From Lithodes maja (taxonomy: Eukaryota > Arthropoda > Malacostraca > Decapoda > Lithodidae), in contig JBAKBP010000701.1 in the NCBI GenBank assembly GCA_037953745.1, positions 1 through 64,000 on the forward strand: a stretch of 64,000 nucleotides of DNA. The letters run 5' to 3'. The translations under genes and the position numbers were made by a program. The notes beneath the pieces are model-generated. The model saw only the letters and a program-made list of their open reading frames with translations, had not been told where the DNA came from and searched no databases. Positions 11,461 to 21,389 of the stretch are shown one piece after another. The first letter of the stretch is position 1, and every line of letters starts with the position of its first letter.

Positions 11461-12097
11461 TTTGTTTTTTTCTATGTGATTGAGGGAGGCAAAAGGCAGA
11501 ACTGCCTATAACGAGTGCCTCCCCCATAGTTGAAAGAGTGACAGGGCCAAAATCAAAGGATGTATGAGCCAAAATGCCTGGACACACGGAGTTTGAAGCA
11601 ATTTAAGTCATAGGAAGAGGGAAGACTGATTCTGGGAGAGAGTTCCAGAGCTCAGCTGTTGAGTAGAAGAAAGTTTGAGAGTAACGTTTCACTCTTGGAT
11701 TGGAGAGTTGCACAGAGTAGGGGTGGGATTGAGTTGCAAGACGGGTACCACGTGCCCTACGTAAAGGAGGTGGTATACACTGGGAAAGCTCTGAGGAACA
11801 CTGATTATTATAGTAGCGATAGAATAGCGAGAGAGATGCAACATTGCGGCGGACAGAGAGAGATTGCAGAGAGTTAGTGAGTGAACGGGAGTTAATGATA
11901 CGAAAGGCCTTCCTTTCAACTTTGTCTAGGAGAGCAGTGTGAGAGGAACCTCCCCACACATGTGAACAATACTCAATACAAGGACGCACTATGCCCCTGT
12001 ACAGAGCAAGAAGCTGCGCAGGGGAAAAGAACCCCCTAAGGCGGTTGAGCACACCCAGCTTCTGGGAGGCTGCCTTAGCAAGACTGGTAATATGGTC
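11461..12097 (-). pseudogene. 5'-truncated LINE fragment, family of the 48.6-51.7 kb element
   Basis: The minus strand encodes the post-catalytic RT tail (AKAASQKLGVLNRLRGFF, then CIEYCSHVWGG and the final LWNSLPES block) and shares the 3' untranslated sequence and T-run tail of the intact ORF at 48726-51689. Homology stops abruptly near 12097, the expected 5' truncation point. A frame change near the 3' end alters the last residues. It lies in the 5.1-kb teneurin intron. Confidence 0.8.
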
Positions 12098-12553
12098 TAC
12101 ATGGGAGAGTGCAATATTATAACGCACTATATACCCAAAGGTACCTTAAGTCGACAGTCATCCAGGTCAAGGCCTTAGGTCAGCCAAGTTATGGCTGCCA
12201 AGCAGGAAGCCCTATATGCTTCCAAACATCCCATCTCCTTGCTCAAGGGAAACTGTAACATCTTGCAGTGCTTTGTGATAAACATTAGATACATTGAGCT
12301 GGGCACTATCTCTGGACCACAGATGGGATTCCAAGATGCTCTGCACTACACCAGCAAGTTCTGTATGGTAATGTAATGTTAAAATTATAGTGGCAATGGC
12401 CACTGTGTTCTATAAAGTATATTAAGTGTCTGCAACTGTGTTCTGTAGTGTCAAAAACTCTAAATTACAATAGATAATTGTAGTTTCATTATTCATACAG
12501 AATTTAAAAGAATTTACCAGAACGTCCTGAACTTCCCAAATTGACTAATTCCT
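12098..12553. other. Intronic stretch without a supported gene
   Basis: A 61-codon plus-strand frame (12191-12376) exists but shows no family resemblance, no start context I trust and no repeat elsewhere in the window. I see no other feature. Confidence 0.4.
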
Positions 12554-12971
12554 TTAACCCTTAAAGAGCGGCTCACCACATAAGTCGAGTTGAAAAAACA
12601 GGCAAAAAACGAGTGAAAAAATGGTGTAAATCGAGTGAAAATGAGTGGGATAGTAATGATCCATACGTCCGATATCTGTGGCCTCCCGGCCCACACTAAC
12701 TCCAGTTCCCCCACCGCGCGAGAGGATCACAGTGTAACCAATAGTTCGCTAAAAGTGAGCAAGGTAGCAAAATCTGCTAAACTTCCATCTTCGAGGTAAC
12801 ACTGTCAGTGCTCCACGAGTGCTACGTAGCTGTATGTTACGTCAATGTGTAGCGATTTCCACCTAGTTTTCGGCACAATACAGTTCCTTTCATACTGATG
12901 GTTGATATAGCTGTCAGAATGGCCTGAAAAGGCCCAAAACGGCCACAGAGGGCCCGCTAGACAAGGGTTAA
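12554..12971. mobile_element. Probable piggyBac-type MITE
   Basis: TTAA at both borders (12554-12557 and 12968-12971). The ends start CCCTTAAAGAGCGG on the left and, read from the right, CCCTTGTCTAGCGGGCCC, so the terminal CCCTT and an AGCGG block agree. CCC directly after TTAA is the usual piggyBac-type terminus. About 410 bp, non-coding. The inverted repeats are short, so the call is moderate. Confidence 0.55.
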
Positions 12972-13415
12972 TATGACGAGAGTAAGTTAATATATGTGCG
13001 ACTAATTTGCTTGGGAAACAAATTCACTTAGGGTAGAGATACCAAAGGAGACGAATTGTCCAGTAGAGATGCACTTCATGCAAAAAAACTGCCATGCAAA
13101 AAACTAAAGTACTGTACCTGAAAAGAAAACAAATACATAAAAAAATACTTTATGCTATTAGTGATGTTCTCAAAGACTACCAGCCTAATAGGACACACAT
13201 TTATCTTGAGAAAAAATAAACAAAAATAAAAATTAGATTTTTGGGGTATCTCTTAGCCCAAACCTAAGAAAGCGATTTTTTCACAGCTCATTTTTTTCCT
13301 ACTTCTCTAACTCGGATTGTTTTTCTTTTGTTTCAAATGGAAAGAGCATGTCTTGAACTATACTCCTGCATGGTTTCATGACTCTTGCATGAACGAGTGC
13401 TCGTGAAAGTGGGTG

Positions 13416-13668
13416 CGTCCCCATTGGTTCATGATATGGTCCAAAACCAATGGAGACGCATTTTTTCAAACTGGGTTTAGAAGGGCATAAACCGCATGCA
13501 TGGTAAACCCCAATCTTGCCCCACCTCCTCCTGTGTTCATGGTCGAGTTTCCTTTGATGGTGGTGGAGCTACCTTCATTTGACTTCGAGGCCCAATGGAG
13601 ACGCACACGTGTGGGCCATATAGAGACGCGTCTGGATGGGGTGGTGGTGTGCGTCTCCATTGGTTTAG
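13416..13668. repeat. Cluster of CCAATGGAGACGCA motifs in both orientations
   Basis: The 14-mer or close variants occur near 13421 (reverse), 13447 (forward), 13591 (forward), 13618 (partial, forward) and 13651 (reverse) within 250 bp. Adjacent reverse and forward copies form inverted pairs. It includes a CCAAT core on the forward copies. No MITE ends or coding sequence are recognised. It may be a fold-back repeat remnant. Confidence 0.55.
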
Positions 13669-13895
13669 TGTTATTTATCAAAGTTATCTGCCCTATTTAT
13701 AATATTATATCTTATTTCAGTTGCAAGAATATTGAATTAATAGTGCATGAACTACAACTACAAACTAACAGAAATGGAAAATAGAAATAAATAGTGTATG
13801 AACTAGCGAATAAAGACTAAATAATGACAGAAATAATCGTACAATTTGTTTTTGTCACGTAGGTCTAAGTGTGAGCTTTCGATACCCAGCTTCAC

Positions 13896-13927
<32 letters not shown>
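13896..13927. repeat. (CA)n microsatellite
   Basis: About 16 CA dinucleotides. It creates the poly-Cys-Val frame seen on the minus strand, which is not a gene. Confidence 0.95.
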
Positions 13928-13928
<1 letters not shown>

Positions 13929-14070
13929 ACACACTCAGGGGTCTAAATGTGGCCAAATTGCACTTTTTCATTGACCGTGACTGAACATCAACGAGACAAA
14001 GGTCTACTTGTTTGGATGTCCCTCGGACTCCCTCACTGGAGTGACTCGTGCTGCCGTGCGGTGGGGCCAG

Positions 14071-14101
14071 TGGCACAACCCTTTAGTAGAGGGTTGTGCC
14101 A
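14071..14101. repeat. Perfect 12-bp hairpin
   Basis: TGGCACAACCCT (14071-14082) pairs perfectly with 14090-14101 around the 7-base loop ttagtag. No T-run follows immediately, so it does not look like a terminator. It could be a small fold-back footprint. Confidence 0.7.
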
Positions 14102-14458
14102 GTGGGGGGCGAAGGAGAGAGGGAAATCGACACTCCTTTATTTCTCTCTCCTCCCCCACTTCGCGAATCCGTAATTTGTGGGTTATTTCGCATATTTCTT
14201 TGTTACTATGCATCTTATATGCATTCATGTGCTTTGTGGTGATATAATATTGATATATATGAGTGCTATTGCGTATTTTCCCCCTCCCTCCCTCGCAAAC
14301 TAGCTAGGCAGGGGAAGGGTGGCGGGGTTGCTTTTTACCAACAAATGTGCAATTCTCGACCATTGTAACTTCACTGCGGCGCGATATTTTAAAGAAAATA
14401 TATATAGAGTCGGATGTTGATTGGTATTCACTACACGTTGATGTAGTTTTTGTAGCTA

Positions 14459-15430
14459 CAGTAAAAGTCCGTTAATCCGACGACCGATGATTCGAATCTC
14501 CCAATAGTCCGAATTTTTCAATTTGAGGCCAAATCCGAATTCACCTGATGGTCCGAATTTCAAGAAGTCCCAAAGTCCCCTTTTTGAGGCATTAGGCCAC
14601 TCAAATGACACATAATGGAGCACACACATATCATATGTTCATGAATTCACTTTAAAAGTTTACCATTGTCATTGTAGCCTATTACCTACTTCAAAACATT
14701 CAGATTAATGGTCAAAGGAAGCTACTGATATAAACGTAAACACCTTCTTCTTCTTCTTCTTCTTCCACATCGTCTGCTAGAGAGTTTGTTTTGCTCTTGA
14801 ACGCATCCTTGGGACGCTCCGATGCGCTACTGGCTTGCACCGCATTTTCTGCAAACGCATTCAGTCTTGAGCTTGAAAACGCACCTTTGGACGTATTAGT
14901 CTTGAGCTTGAAAACGCACCTTTGGACGTTCCGATACGCTACTATTTATAGTTCAGTGATCGGAGCGTCCCAAGGGTGCTTTCAAGACAACAAGACAAGC
15001 GTGCTTTCAATACAATATAATATAACAGAGCACATCACAAAAGGAAAATCACAAAAGGAAAATTACAAGAACTTCTCAGGGAAGTGCCGTTGTTAAGGCA
15101 TTACTTCCCGAACCACATCTGATCTTCAAGAGCAAGACAAACTCGCTAGTAGACGGAAGAAGAAGAAGACGTTTATATCAGCAGATTCCTTTGACCATTA
15201 ATCTGAATGTTTTGAAGTAGGTAATAGGCTACAATGACAATGGTAAACTTTTAAAGTGAATTCATGAACATATGATATGTGTGTGCTCCATTATGTGTCA
15301 TTTGAGTGGCCTAATGCCTCAATGTTTTCGTCATACATAGGTTCATAGGGGTAAAGTCCGATAATCCGAAAAATCCACTAATCCGAACGAGGGCCGGTCC
15401 GCTGCCCTTCGGATTAACGGAAGTTTACTG
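14459..15430. mobile_element. pogo/Tigger-like fold-back element
   Basis: A 972-bp element bounded by TA. It starts CAGTAAAAGTCCGTTAATCC and ends, read inward from the right, CAGTAAACTTCCGTTAATCC, which matches pogo/Tigger termini of the Tc1/mariner group. Long inner arms (about 14590-14785 and 15150-15325) are near-perfect inverted repeats, so the single strand can fold back. The centre has repeated 'cttgagcttgaaaacgcacc' units and a roughly 95-bp block also present at 27730-27822. No transposase is encoded, so it would need a partner in trans. Confidence 0.8.
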
Positions 15431-15545
15431 TATTTGGAAATGTTGCCAAAAATGGCTTAGGATTCAGGCAGTCTTTCACAATTTATTTTCTCTATAGATG
15501 TACAATGTAGGCCCACTATCAGCATGCAACTATCTATCTATCTAT

Positions 15546-16195
15546 CTATTGCCTGACGCCGCGATCCCCGAAGGGGTGGCCACGAACGAACCGCCCCCAT
15601 GCACCTCTGTCCCCAGTCAGTCGACGCCCCTCCCCCCAACCAGCACCGCCTTCATTCATGTAGTTCCTCACTCCATCCTTCCACCTCATATTCGGTCTAC
15701 CTCTCCCCCTCTGTCCCTCCACCTCGCTCTCGTACACCCTCTTAGTCATTCTCTCGCTTTCCATACGTTCCATATGGCCGAACCATCTCAAGTTGTTCCT
15801 TTTCACACTTTCCAGCACATCTACCTCCACACCACACCTCCTTCTTACTTCCTCATTAGTCTGTCTATCCCTCCATGTAATTCCGCACGCACTCCTTAAG
15901 TAATTCATTTCCACTGCTCTCACTCTTGGTCCGAGTCTCTCAACCAACGTCCATGCTTCGCTTCCTTAAGTCAGTGTCGGGATTACCACACTGTCATGCA
16001 AGGACTTCTTCACTTCCATACTGACCACCCTATTTCTTGTTACTGCTTTTAGCATTCCTACAACCCTCTTCCCCTGTTGTACCCTCTCCCGCACTTCTTC
16101 ATCCATAGTCCCATCTTTACTCAACACACTGCCCAGATACTTAAAAGAGTTGACGATCTCCATAGCCTGACCGTTCAGCTTCACCTCACACAATC
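15546..16195 (-). pseudogene. RTE-like LINE with (TAGA)n tail, 5'-truncated copy
   Basis: The minus strand carries the end of the RTE-like ORF found more completely at 17922-20309: CEVKLNGQAMEIVNSFKYLG, then VVIPTLT, then WFGHMERMESERMTKRVYES, and the GRGRPNMRW tail. A TAC to TAA change near 15965 creates a stop inside the conserved PTLTYGSEAW block, so it is dead. The 3' end is followed by a (TAGA)n tail (plus-strand ATCT repeat at 15529-15549). The 5' truncation falls at about 16195. Confidence 0.85.
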
Positions 16196-16506
16196 ACAAT
16201 CACAATGCATAATCTGAATAACATGAACAATTGAACATTGATTCATTGAATATATCTTGTGTCAAAATATGTGAAGCTAAAATAATGTAGTAAGTCTGTA
16301 CTGTCCTGTTTTAACCATGTAGGTCTACTGTACTACTGGTAGTACAATAAACCAAAGGTAACTGTGTTCCTCGCCTGGTTAAGATTGAAGGAACTGACCA
16401 TACAAAAATTACAATTAAGCTATGGCTAGGATTGTGTTCAAATTGACAAAGAGCTGACAGTTTATTTTTATAAATCCTATGTATGTACTGTATGTACATA
16501 ACTGAC

Positions 16507-16618
16507 CATAGACGTGCTGACATTCCTTTGTTTAGTCTCCCGGAGCACCTTCATGATGTCGTGCTGCGTGTGGGTTGGCAGGGTGTTGCGGCGAGCGTAC
16601 AGGCCCAGAGACGTGCCC
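16507..16618 (-). CDS. Teneurin exon: YARRN-PTHTQ region upstream of the EGF repeats
   Basis: A 112-nt internal exon on the minus strand. The acceptor (attgtttacag) precedes 16618 and the donor (ATG|GTCAGT) follows 16507. After one nucleotide completing a split codon it reads GTSLGLYARRNTLPTHTQHD and ends VSTSM in phase 0, joining in frame with the exon at 11182-11386. The LGxYARRNxxPTHTQ block is a signature of the extracellular juxtamembrane region of arthropod teneurins just before the EGF repeats. It is too short for a simple ORF search; it was found by translating between splice signals. Upstream exons (intracellular and transmembrane parts) should lie to its right but I cannot identify them in this window. 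Confidence 0.85.
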
Positions 16619-16780
16619 CTGTAAACAATATATAGAGATTAACCAATTGACTTGACTTTGGTCTAGTCTACAATGCTTGCCTGAGCTTAATACATTCACC
16701 TAGTGGCAACATCGCTAAAGTGTCGGTAGTTTTGAATAAGACATTTGTGGCATTATTACAGGCTATTATCATTCCCAACT

Positions 16781-16853
16781 GTCCTCGTGGTGCAATGCAT
16801 AAGTGTGTTGATTTTCGGTGTGAGCATCCTAGGTTCGAATCCCCGGACTGCCA
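16781..16853 (+). tRNA. tRNA-Arg-like relic (pseudo-tRNA or SINE head)
   Basis: A 73-nt stretch with an A-box-like TGGTGCAATGCATAAG and a perfect B box GGTTCGAATCC (16832-16842). The block resembles tRNA-Arg(TCG), with TTTCGGT in the anticodon-loop position. The anticodon stem does not pair well and the acceptor stem is imperfect, so it is unlikely to be a working tRNA. It ends CTGCCA; a 3' CCA would suggest a reverse-transcribed tRNA or a SINE head. No poly-A tail is evident. Confidence 0.45.
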
Positions 16854-17073
16854 CATGTGTTTGTTAATTTCATTAATCGAGTTTAGGAGTAAAGTTGGTT
16901 GGTGGAGAGAACATAATAATTCAGAATAGCATACACATACGCCTAAGGCTGCCTAACCCTAAATACTGGTATATCAATATACCGGTACTGTAAGTGGGAA
17001 CAATCATAATCATAAACCTAGGCTAACCTTTCCTGAACATTCTCCGGTGAAAATCAGGGATACGTTAACATAT

Positions 17074-17708
17074 TTAACCTCTGAAGTGCGCATGGGGGGT
17101 ATGAGACACCACACTCCTGTGCTGACGTATTTGAGCTGTTCCCATCACTAAAATATTTATTTTACCATAAATAGTATTAATACTTACACATATGCGCCTA
17201 TTATAGGTTGATTATAAAGGTATTAACCTGTTACAACAATAAAACAAGTAGAAACAGGGTTTGGATGGTCAAAATCGGCGATACAGGCCGGGAGTTACAC
17301 AATGTATGGCTGAGGCAACCTCCCAGCCCACCACTTTCCTCCACCTCTGGAGAGAGACTGTCGATCGATACTCTCTCTCTCTCTCTCTCTTGCACTCGCT
17401 TGCTAACGGTGATGACAACGCCCTGCTACCAACTCGCTAATGTTAGCACGAAAATAGGCCACAGGAAAAGGGAATAACAGGGAAAATAGTTGATAACTGA
17501 AGGAGGGGAGGAAACTGGGGAAGGAGGGGAGGTGGAGGAGTGATATTTGGCATGGCCCATGGGCAAAAAAAAATAAAAAAAAATAAAACCCCCCCCCCAA
17601 AAAAAAAATGGGTGTTTTAAATTGATTTTTTTTTCCCCTGACTCTTAAGAGTCTTCCCGCAGTCCGCCGGGGGAACTCTTAAGAGTTTTTCTGCAGTTCC
17701 CGGGTTAA
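17074..17708. mobile_element. TTAA-flanked MITE, family 1, copy 3
   Basis: Bounded by TTAA at 17074-17077 and 17705-17708. Same start (CCTCTGAAGTGCGCAT), CGATCGATAC(TC)n block, A-rich tract and CCCGGG end as the copies at 2322 and 6303, but more diverged in the middle. Non-coding. Confidence 0.75.
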
Positions 17709-17909
17709 GAGGTGATAATATTTTTGTTCAGAAGCTAAAAAAGTGGCATTTCAGAATAGTTTTCAGAAGATTATTATGGCAAAAGCCTATAATACAGTAG
17801 GCCTTATAATTACATGGCCCATTAGCCCAGGAATGTTAAAAAACCCACAAGTGGGAAGGGCTTTGAAGCTCAGGGAAAATGAGGGGTTAAGGCGGTTTAA
17901 CGAGTGGAT

Positions 17910-20309
17910 CTATCTATCTATCTATTGCCTGACGCCGTGATCCCCGAAGGGGTGGCCACGAACGAACCGCCCCCATGCACCTCTGTCCCCAGTCAGTCGA
18001 CGCCCCTCCCCCCAACCAGCACCGCCTTCATTCATGTAGTTCCTCACTCCATCCTTCCACCTCATATTCGGTCTACCTCTCCCCCTCTGTCCCTCCACCT
18101 CGCTCTCGTACACCCTCTTAGTCATTCTCTCGCTTTCCATACGTTCCATATGGCCGAACCATCTCAAGTTGTTCCTTTTCACACTTTCCAGCACATCTAC
18201 CTCCACACCACACCTCCTTCTTACTTCCTCATTAGTCTGTCTATCCCTCCATGTAATTCCGCACGCACTCCTTAAGTAATTCATTTCCACTGCTCTCACT
18301 CTTGGTCTGAGTCTCTCAACCAACGTCCATGCTTCGCTTCCGTAAGTCAGTGTCGGGATTACCACACTGTCATGCAAGGACTTCTTCACTTCCATACTGA
18401 CCACCCTATTTCTTGTTACTGCTTTTAGCGTTCCTACAACCCTCTTCCCCTGTTGTACCCTCTCCCGCACCTCTTCATCCATAGTCCCATCTTTACTCAA
18501 CACACTGCCCAGATACTTAAAAGAGTTGACGATCTCCATAGCCTGACCGTTCAGCTTCACCTCACACTCTGTGACTTCACCCCTTTCGAAGACCATAACC
18601 TTGCTCTTCCCCGTATTTACCTTCAAATTCCGTTTTTCGCACACTGTTCCAAACTCATTTACCAGACCCTGCAACTCCCATTCATTATCACTCATCAGAA
18701 CTGTATCATCCGCAAACAGCAGTATAGGTAGCTTCCACTCAATTCCCTCCCTTTTCAGCGATACACCAACATCCACTGCTCTTGATAGTATTTCTTTCAT
18801 AACTCCATCCATATATACAGTAAACAACCACGGGGACATCACACACCCCTGTTTCAAACCAACATTCAGGTCAAAGAACTCGCTCTGCTCACTCTCCACA
18901 CATACTGCCGCCTTTGCACCCTCATACATGCTCTTCACTGCTTTCAGCAACTTGCCCTCTACTCCGTATATTCTAAGTACTTTCCACAAACCTTCTCTAT
19001 CCACTCTGTCATAGGCCTTCTCCAAGTCCATAAAGGCAACATACACCTTTTGTTTCTTCTCCAGATACTTCTCCACAACACAATTCAGGGTAAAAATCTG
19101 ATCTACACATCCTCTTCCCTTCCTAAAGCCTCCCTGCTCGTCGCCTATCCATTTCTCCGTTCTCACTCTCACTCTCTCAATCACTACCCTACTGTATACC
19201 TTCCCTACTACGCTTAGAAGACCTATTCCTCGGTGGTTACCACACACTCCTCTTTCCCCTTTGCCCTTATATAGGGGGACTATTATGCCAGTCTTCCAGT
19301 CATCGGGTGCACTCCCCTTCTCCCATGCTAGTTTGCACATTTTCCATACCCATTCTATCACTATCTCACCACCATACCTCAACATTTCCCCACACACTCC
19401 ATCTGTTCCTGGTGCTTTCCCCAACTTCACTCTTTTCATGGCTTCCCACACTTCTGACCTCCTGATCCCCACCTCCTCCTCCACTACTTCTCTTCTTCTC
19501 CCTCCCATACCATATCCAGCTATGTTTGCTGGCTCTTCATTCCTTTCATTTAGCAACTCACTGAAGTACTCCCTCCATCTTTCGACTCTCTCTTGCTTCT
19601 CGGCTAGCATTCTCCCATTCTTATCTTTCACACCCTTACTGTTTCCCTTGCTACCTTCCCTAACTTTCTTGACTTCTTTCCAGAACAGTTTCTTACTCTC
19701 CCTCCATTTTACACTCAGATTCCTTCCAAATTCCTCATCTACTCTTCTCTTACTTTCCTTCACTACTCTCTTCACCACCCTCTTACTCTCCACGTACCTC
19801 GCTCGTTTCTGTCTCTCGGAATCTTCATTCCCTCTACTACCCAACCACTCTCTATATGTTTTCTTCTTTTCTTCCACAGCTATTCTTACCTCTTCTGTCC
19901 ACCATGCTGTACCTTTCACTCCCCTCCCTCTTCTCCTCACTCCACACACCTCCTCACATGCTGCACAGATCTCATCCTTAAACACCTTGCTCATCTCCTC
20001 CACTTCCTCCATAACTTCCAGGTCGAACCCACCTAGTCGTCTTTCCACTGCTCTCCTGTACTCCTCCCTGACTTCCTCCTCCTGCAACCTCTCCACCCTC
20101 CTCACCATTCCACCCTCCTCCCGCCTCCCTCCGGCTCTCCTCACCCACTTCTTTTGTAACCTAACCTTAGCTACCACTACATAATGATCAGACAGACCCC
20201 CTCCAATACCCCTATACACCCTAGCATCCATCACAGATTTCTTCATTCGTTCATCCACACATACATAATCAATCAATGACTTTCGTTCCACCACTGTCTT
20301 ATCCTTCAT
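17910..20309 (-). mobile_element. RTE-like LINE insertion, 5'-truncated, with 10-bp target-site duplication
   Basis: The insert is flanked by the perfect duplication acgagtggat at 17900-17909 and 20310-20319. On the minus strand it ends with the 3' consensus CGGCGTCAGGCAATAGATAG and a short (TAGA)n tail, a microsatellite-type LINE tail. The 5' end starts inside the endonuclease domain, as expected of target-primed reverse transcription that stopped early. Related pieces lie at 15546-16195, 38388-39900 and 42070-42108. Confidence 0.9.
17922..20309 (-). CDS. RTE-like endonuclease (partial)/reverse transcriptase ORF
   Basis: 795 codons without interruption. Residues 1-50 are the end of an APE-type endonuclease, including the GGLSDHYVVV box (catalytic-site SDH). 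A basic linker (about 60-280) is followed by RT: the IIVPLYKGKGERG block, QGGFRKGRGC, FMDLEKAYDRVDR, GLKQGCVMSPWLF, and LLFADDTVLMSD near residue 530 with both catalytic Asp. The C-terminal region has HMERMESERM and GRGRPNMRW. The real N-terminus is lost to 5' truncation, so the listed start is only the first Met. RT is intact in sequence but the element cannot be autonomous without the endonuclease. CR1-type RT is the alternative family; the KGxGxRGVCGNHRGI block favours RTE. Confidence 0.9.
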   Translation of the reverse strand: MKDKTVVERKSLIDYVCVDERMKKSVMDARVYRGIGGGLSDHYVVVAKVRLQKKWVRRAGGRREEGGMVRRVERLQEEEVREEYRRAVERRLGGFDLEVMEEVEEMSKVFKDEICAACEEVCGVRRRGRGVKGTAWWTEEVRIAVEEKKKTYREWLGSRGNEDSERQKRARYVESKRVVKRVVKESKRRVDEEFGRNLSVKWRESKKLFWKEVKKVREGSKGNSKGVKDKNGRMLAEKQERVERWREYFSELLNERNEEPANIAGYGMGGRRREVVEEEVGIRRSEVWEAMKRVKLGKAPGTDGVCGEMLRYGGEIVIEWVWKMCKLAWEKGSAPDDWKTGIIVPLYKGKGERGVCGNHRGIGLLSVVGKVYSRVVIERVRVRTEKWIGDEQGGFRKGRGCVDQIFTLNCVVEKYLEKKQKVYVAFMDLEKAYDRVDREGLWKVLRIYGVEGKLLKAVKSMYEGAKAAVCVESEQSEFFDLNVGLKQGCVMSPWLFTVYMDGVMKEILSRAVDVGVSLKREGIEWKLPILLFADDTVLMSDNEWELQGLVNEFGTVCEKRNLKVNTGKSKVMVFERGEVTECEVKLNGQAMEIVNSFKYLGSVLSKDGTMDEEVRERVQQGKRVVGTLKAVTRNRVVSMEVKKSLHDSVVIPTLTYGSEAWTLVERLRPRVRAVEMNYLRSACGITWRDRQTNEEVRRRCGVEVDVLESVKRNNLRWFGHMERMESERMTKRVYESEVEGQRGRGRPNMRWKDGVRNYMNEGGAGWGEGRRLTGDRGAWGRFVRGHPFGDHGVRQ

Positions 20310-20356
20310 ACGAGTGGATATGGGTAAAAAAGCAAATGTCCAAATCTTAACAAGTA

Positions 20357-21253
20357 ATGTACCTAGGAGTGCCTAGCTATATTGTTAGGATACTTATTTT
20401 CTGGTATGCTAATCAAAAAATGTGTGTAAGATGGGGCAACATCCTGTCAGGCTCTTTTGCCGTAACCAATGGTGTTAGGCAGGGGGGAATATTGTCTCCG
20501 TATCTTTTCAACGTCTACATGGATGATCTTAGTCTGGAGCTGAACAAGACTCGCACTGGGTGCTGTATTGGCAGCACCATTGTAAATCATCTCATGTATG
20601 CTGATGACCTAGCCTTAATCGCGCCCTCTGGAGCAGGACTGGATAAATTATTAAGAGTATGTGAAAAATTTGGAATCGAACATTCAGTCAAATTTAATCC
20701 TATAAAGAGCAATATCATGTTTAAATCTAACCTTCTATTGAAATCAAAGCTACCTAAATTCCATTTGTATGAAGAAATTATAGAAGAAGTAAGTAAAGTA
20801 AAGTATCTAGGACACTACATTTCAAGTGATCGCTCAGATGATGAGGATATGGGTCGTCAGCGAAGGCAACTTTACATGCAGGGAAATTCAATATTAAGAA
20901 AATTTCATATGTGCACATGGGATACAAAAATAACATTGTTCAACTCCTACTGCTCACCAATGTATACAGCACAACTATGGTGGAACTATAAGAAAATGAC
21001 AGTGAATAGACTAAGTATCTCATATCACAATATCATGAAAATGTTTCTGGGGCTCTCAAAATATGAGAGTACAAGTACGCTATGTGCCTATATGAACTTA
21101 CACTGTTACCAATCACTCATTAGAAAGCTAACATATAAATTCATTCAGCGCCTTAACACTTCTGAGAACAGTATCATTAAAATGCTACAAACTCCAAGCA
21201 TAGTGTACACCTCTAGGATCCAGGCACACTGGAGGAAGTTGCTCTATATTTAA
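20357..21253 (+). pseudogene. Partial non-LTR reverse transcriptase, distinct family
   Basis: 299 codons from the RT palm onward: VRWGNILSGSFAVTNGVRQG, LSPYLFNVYMDDLS, then HLMYADDLALIAPS near residue 80 with both catalytic Asp, and a thumb with KVKYLGHYIS. The fingers and endonuclease are missing and the piece is not similar to the other LINEs here. The frame is open from shortly after the duplicated target at 20319. I can call it an RT fragment but not name its clade. Confidence 0.8.
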
Positions 21254-21389
21254 CCTTAAGTAATGATTTCAGGTCTGCTACTCTACAGAATTAGCATACC
21301 GGTACTGAACCTCATAGTGCAGTACAGTACCGATATTCCTATACTGTACTGTAGCAACATACTGTACCGGAAGCTAAATGATGTGAGGC

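Noticed and set aside
12191..12376. 61-codon frame as a host exon
   Set aside because: No recognisable similarity, splice signals not convincing, opposite strand to teneurin.
18453..20184. Long plus-strand Ser/Thr/Pro-rich frames (up to 307 codons)
   Set aside because: Antisense shadows of the RTE-like LINE ORF on the minus strand; no family similarity.
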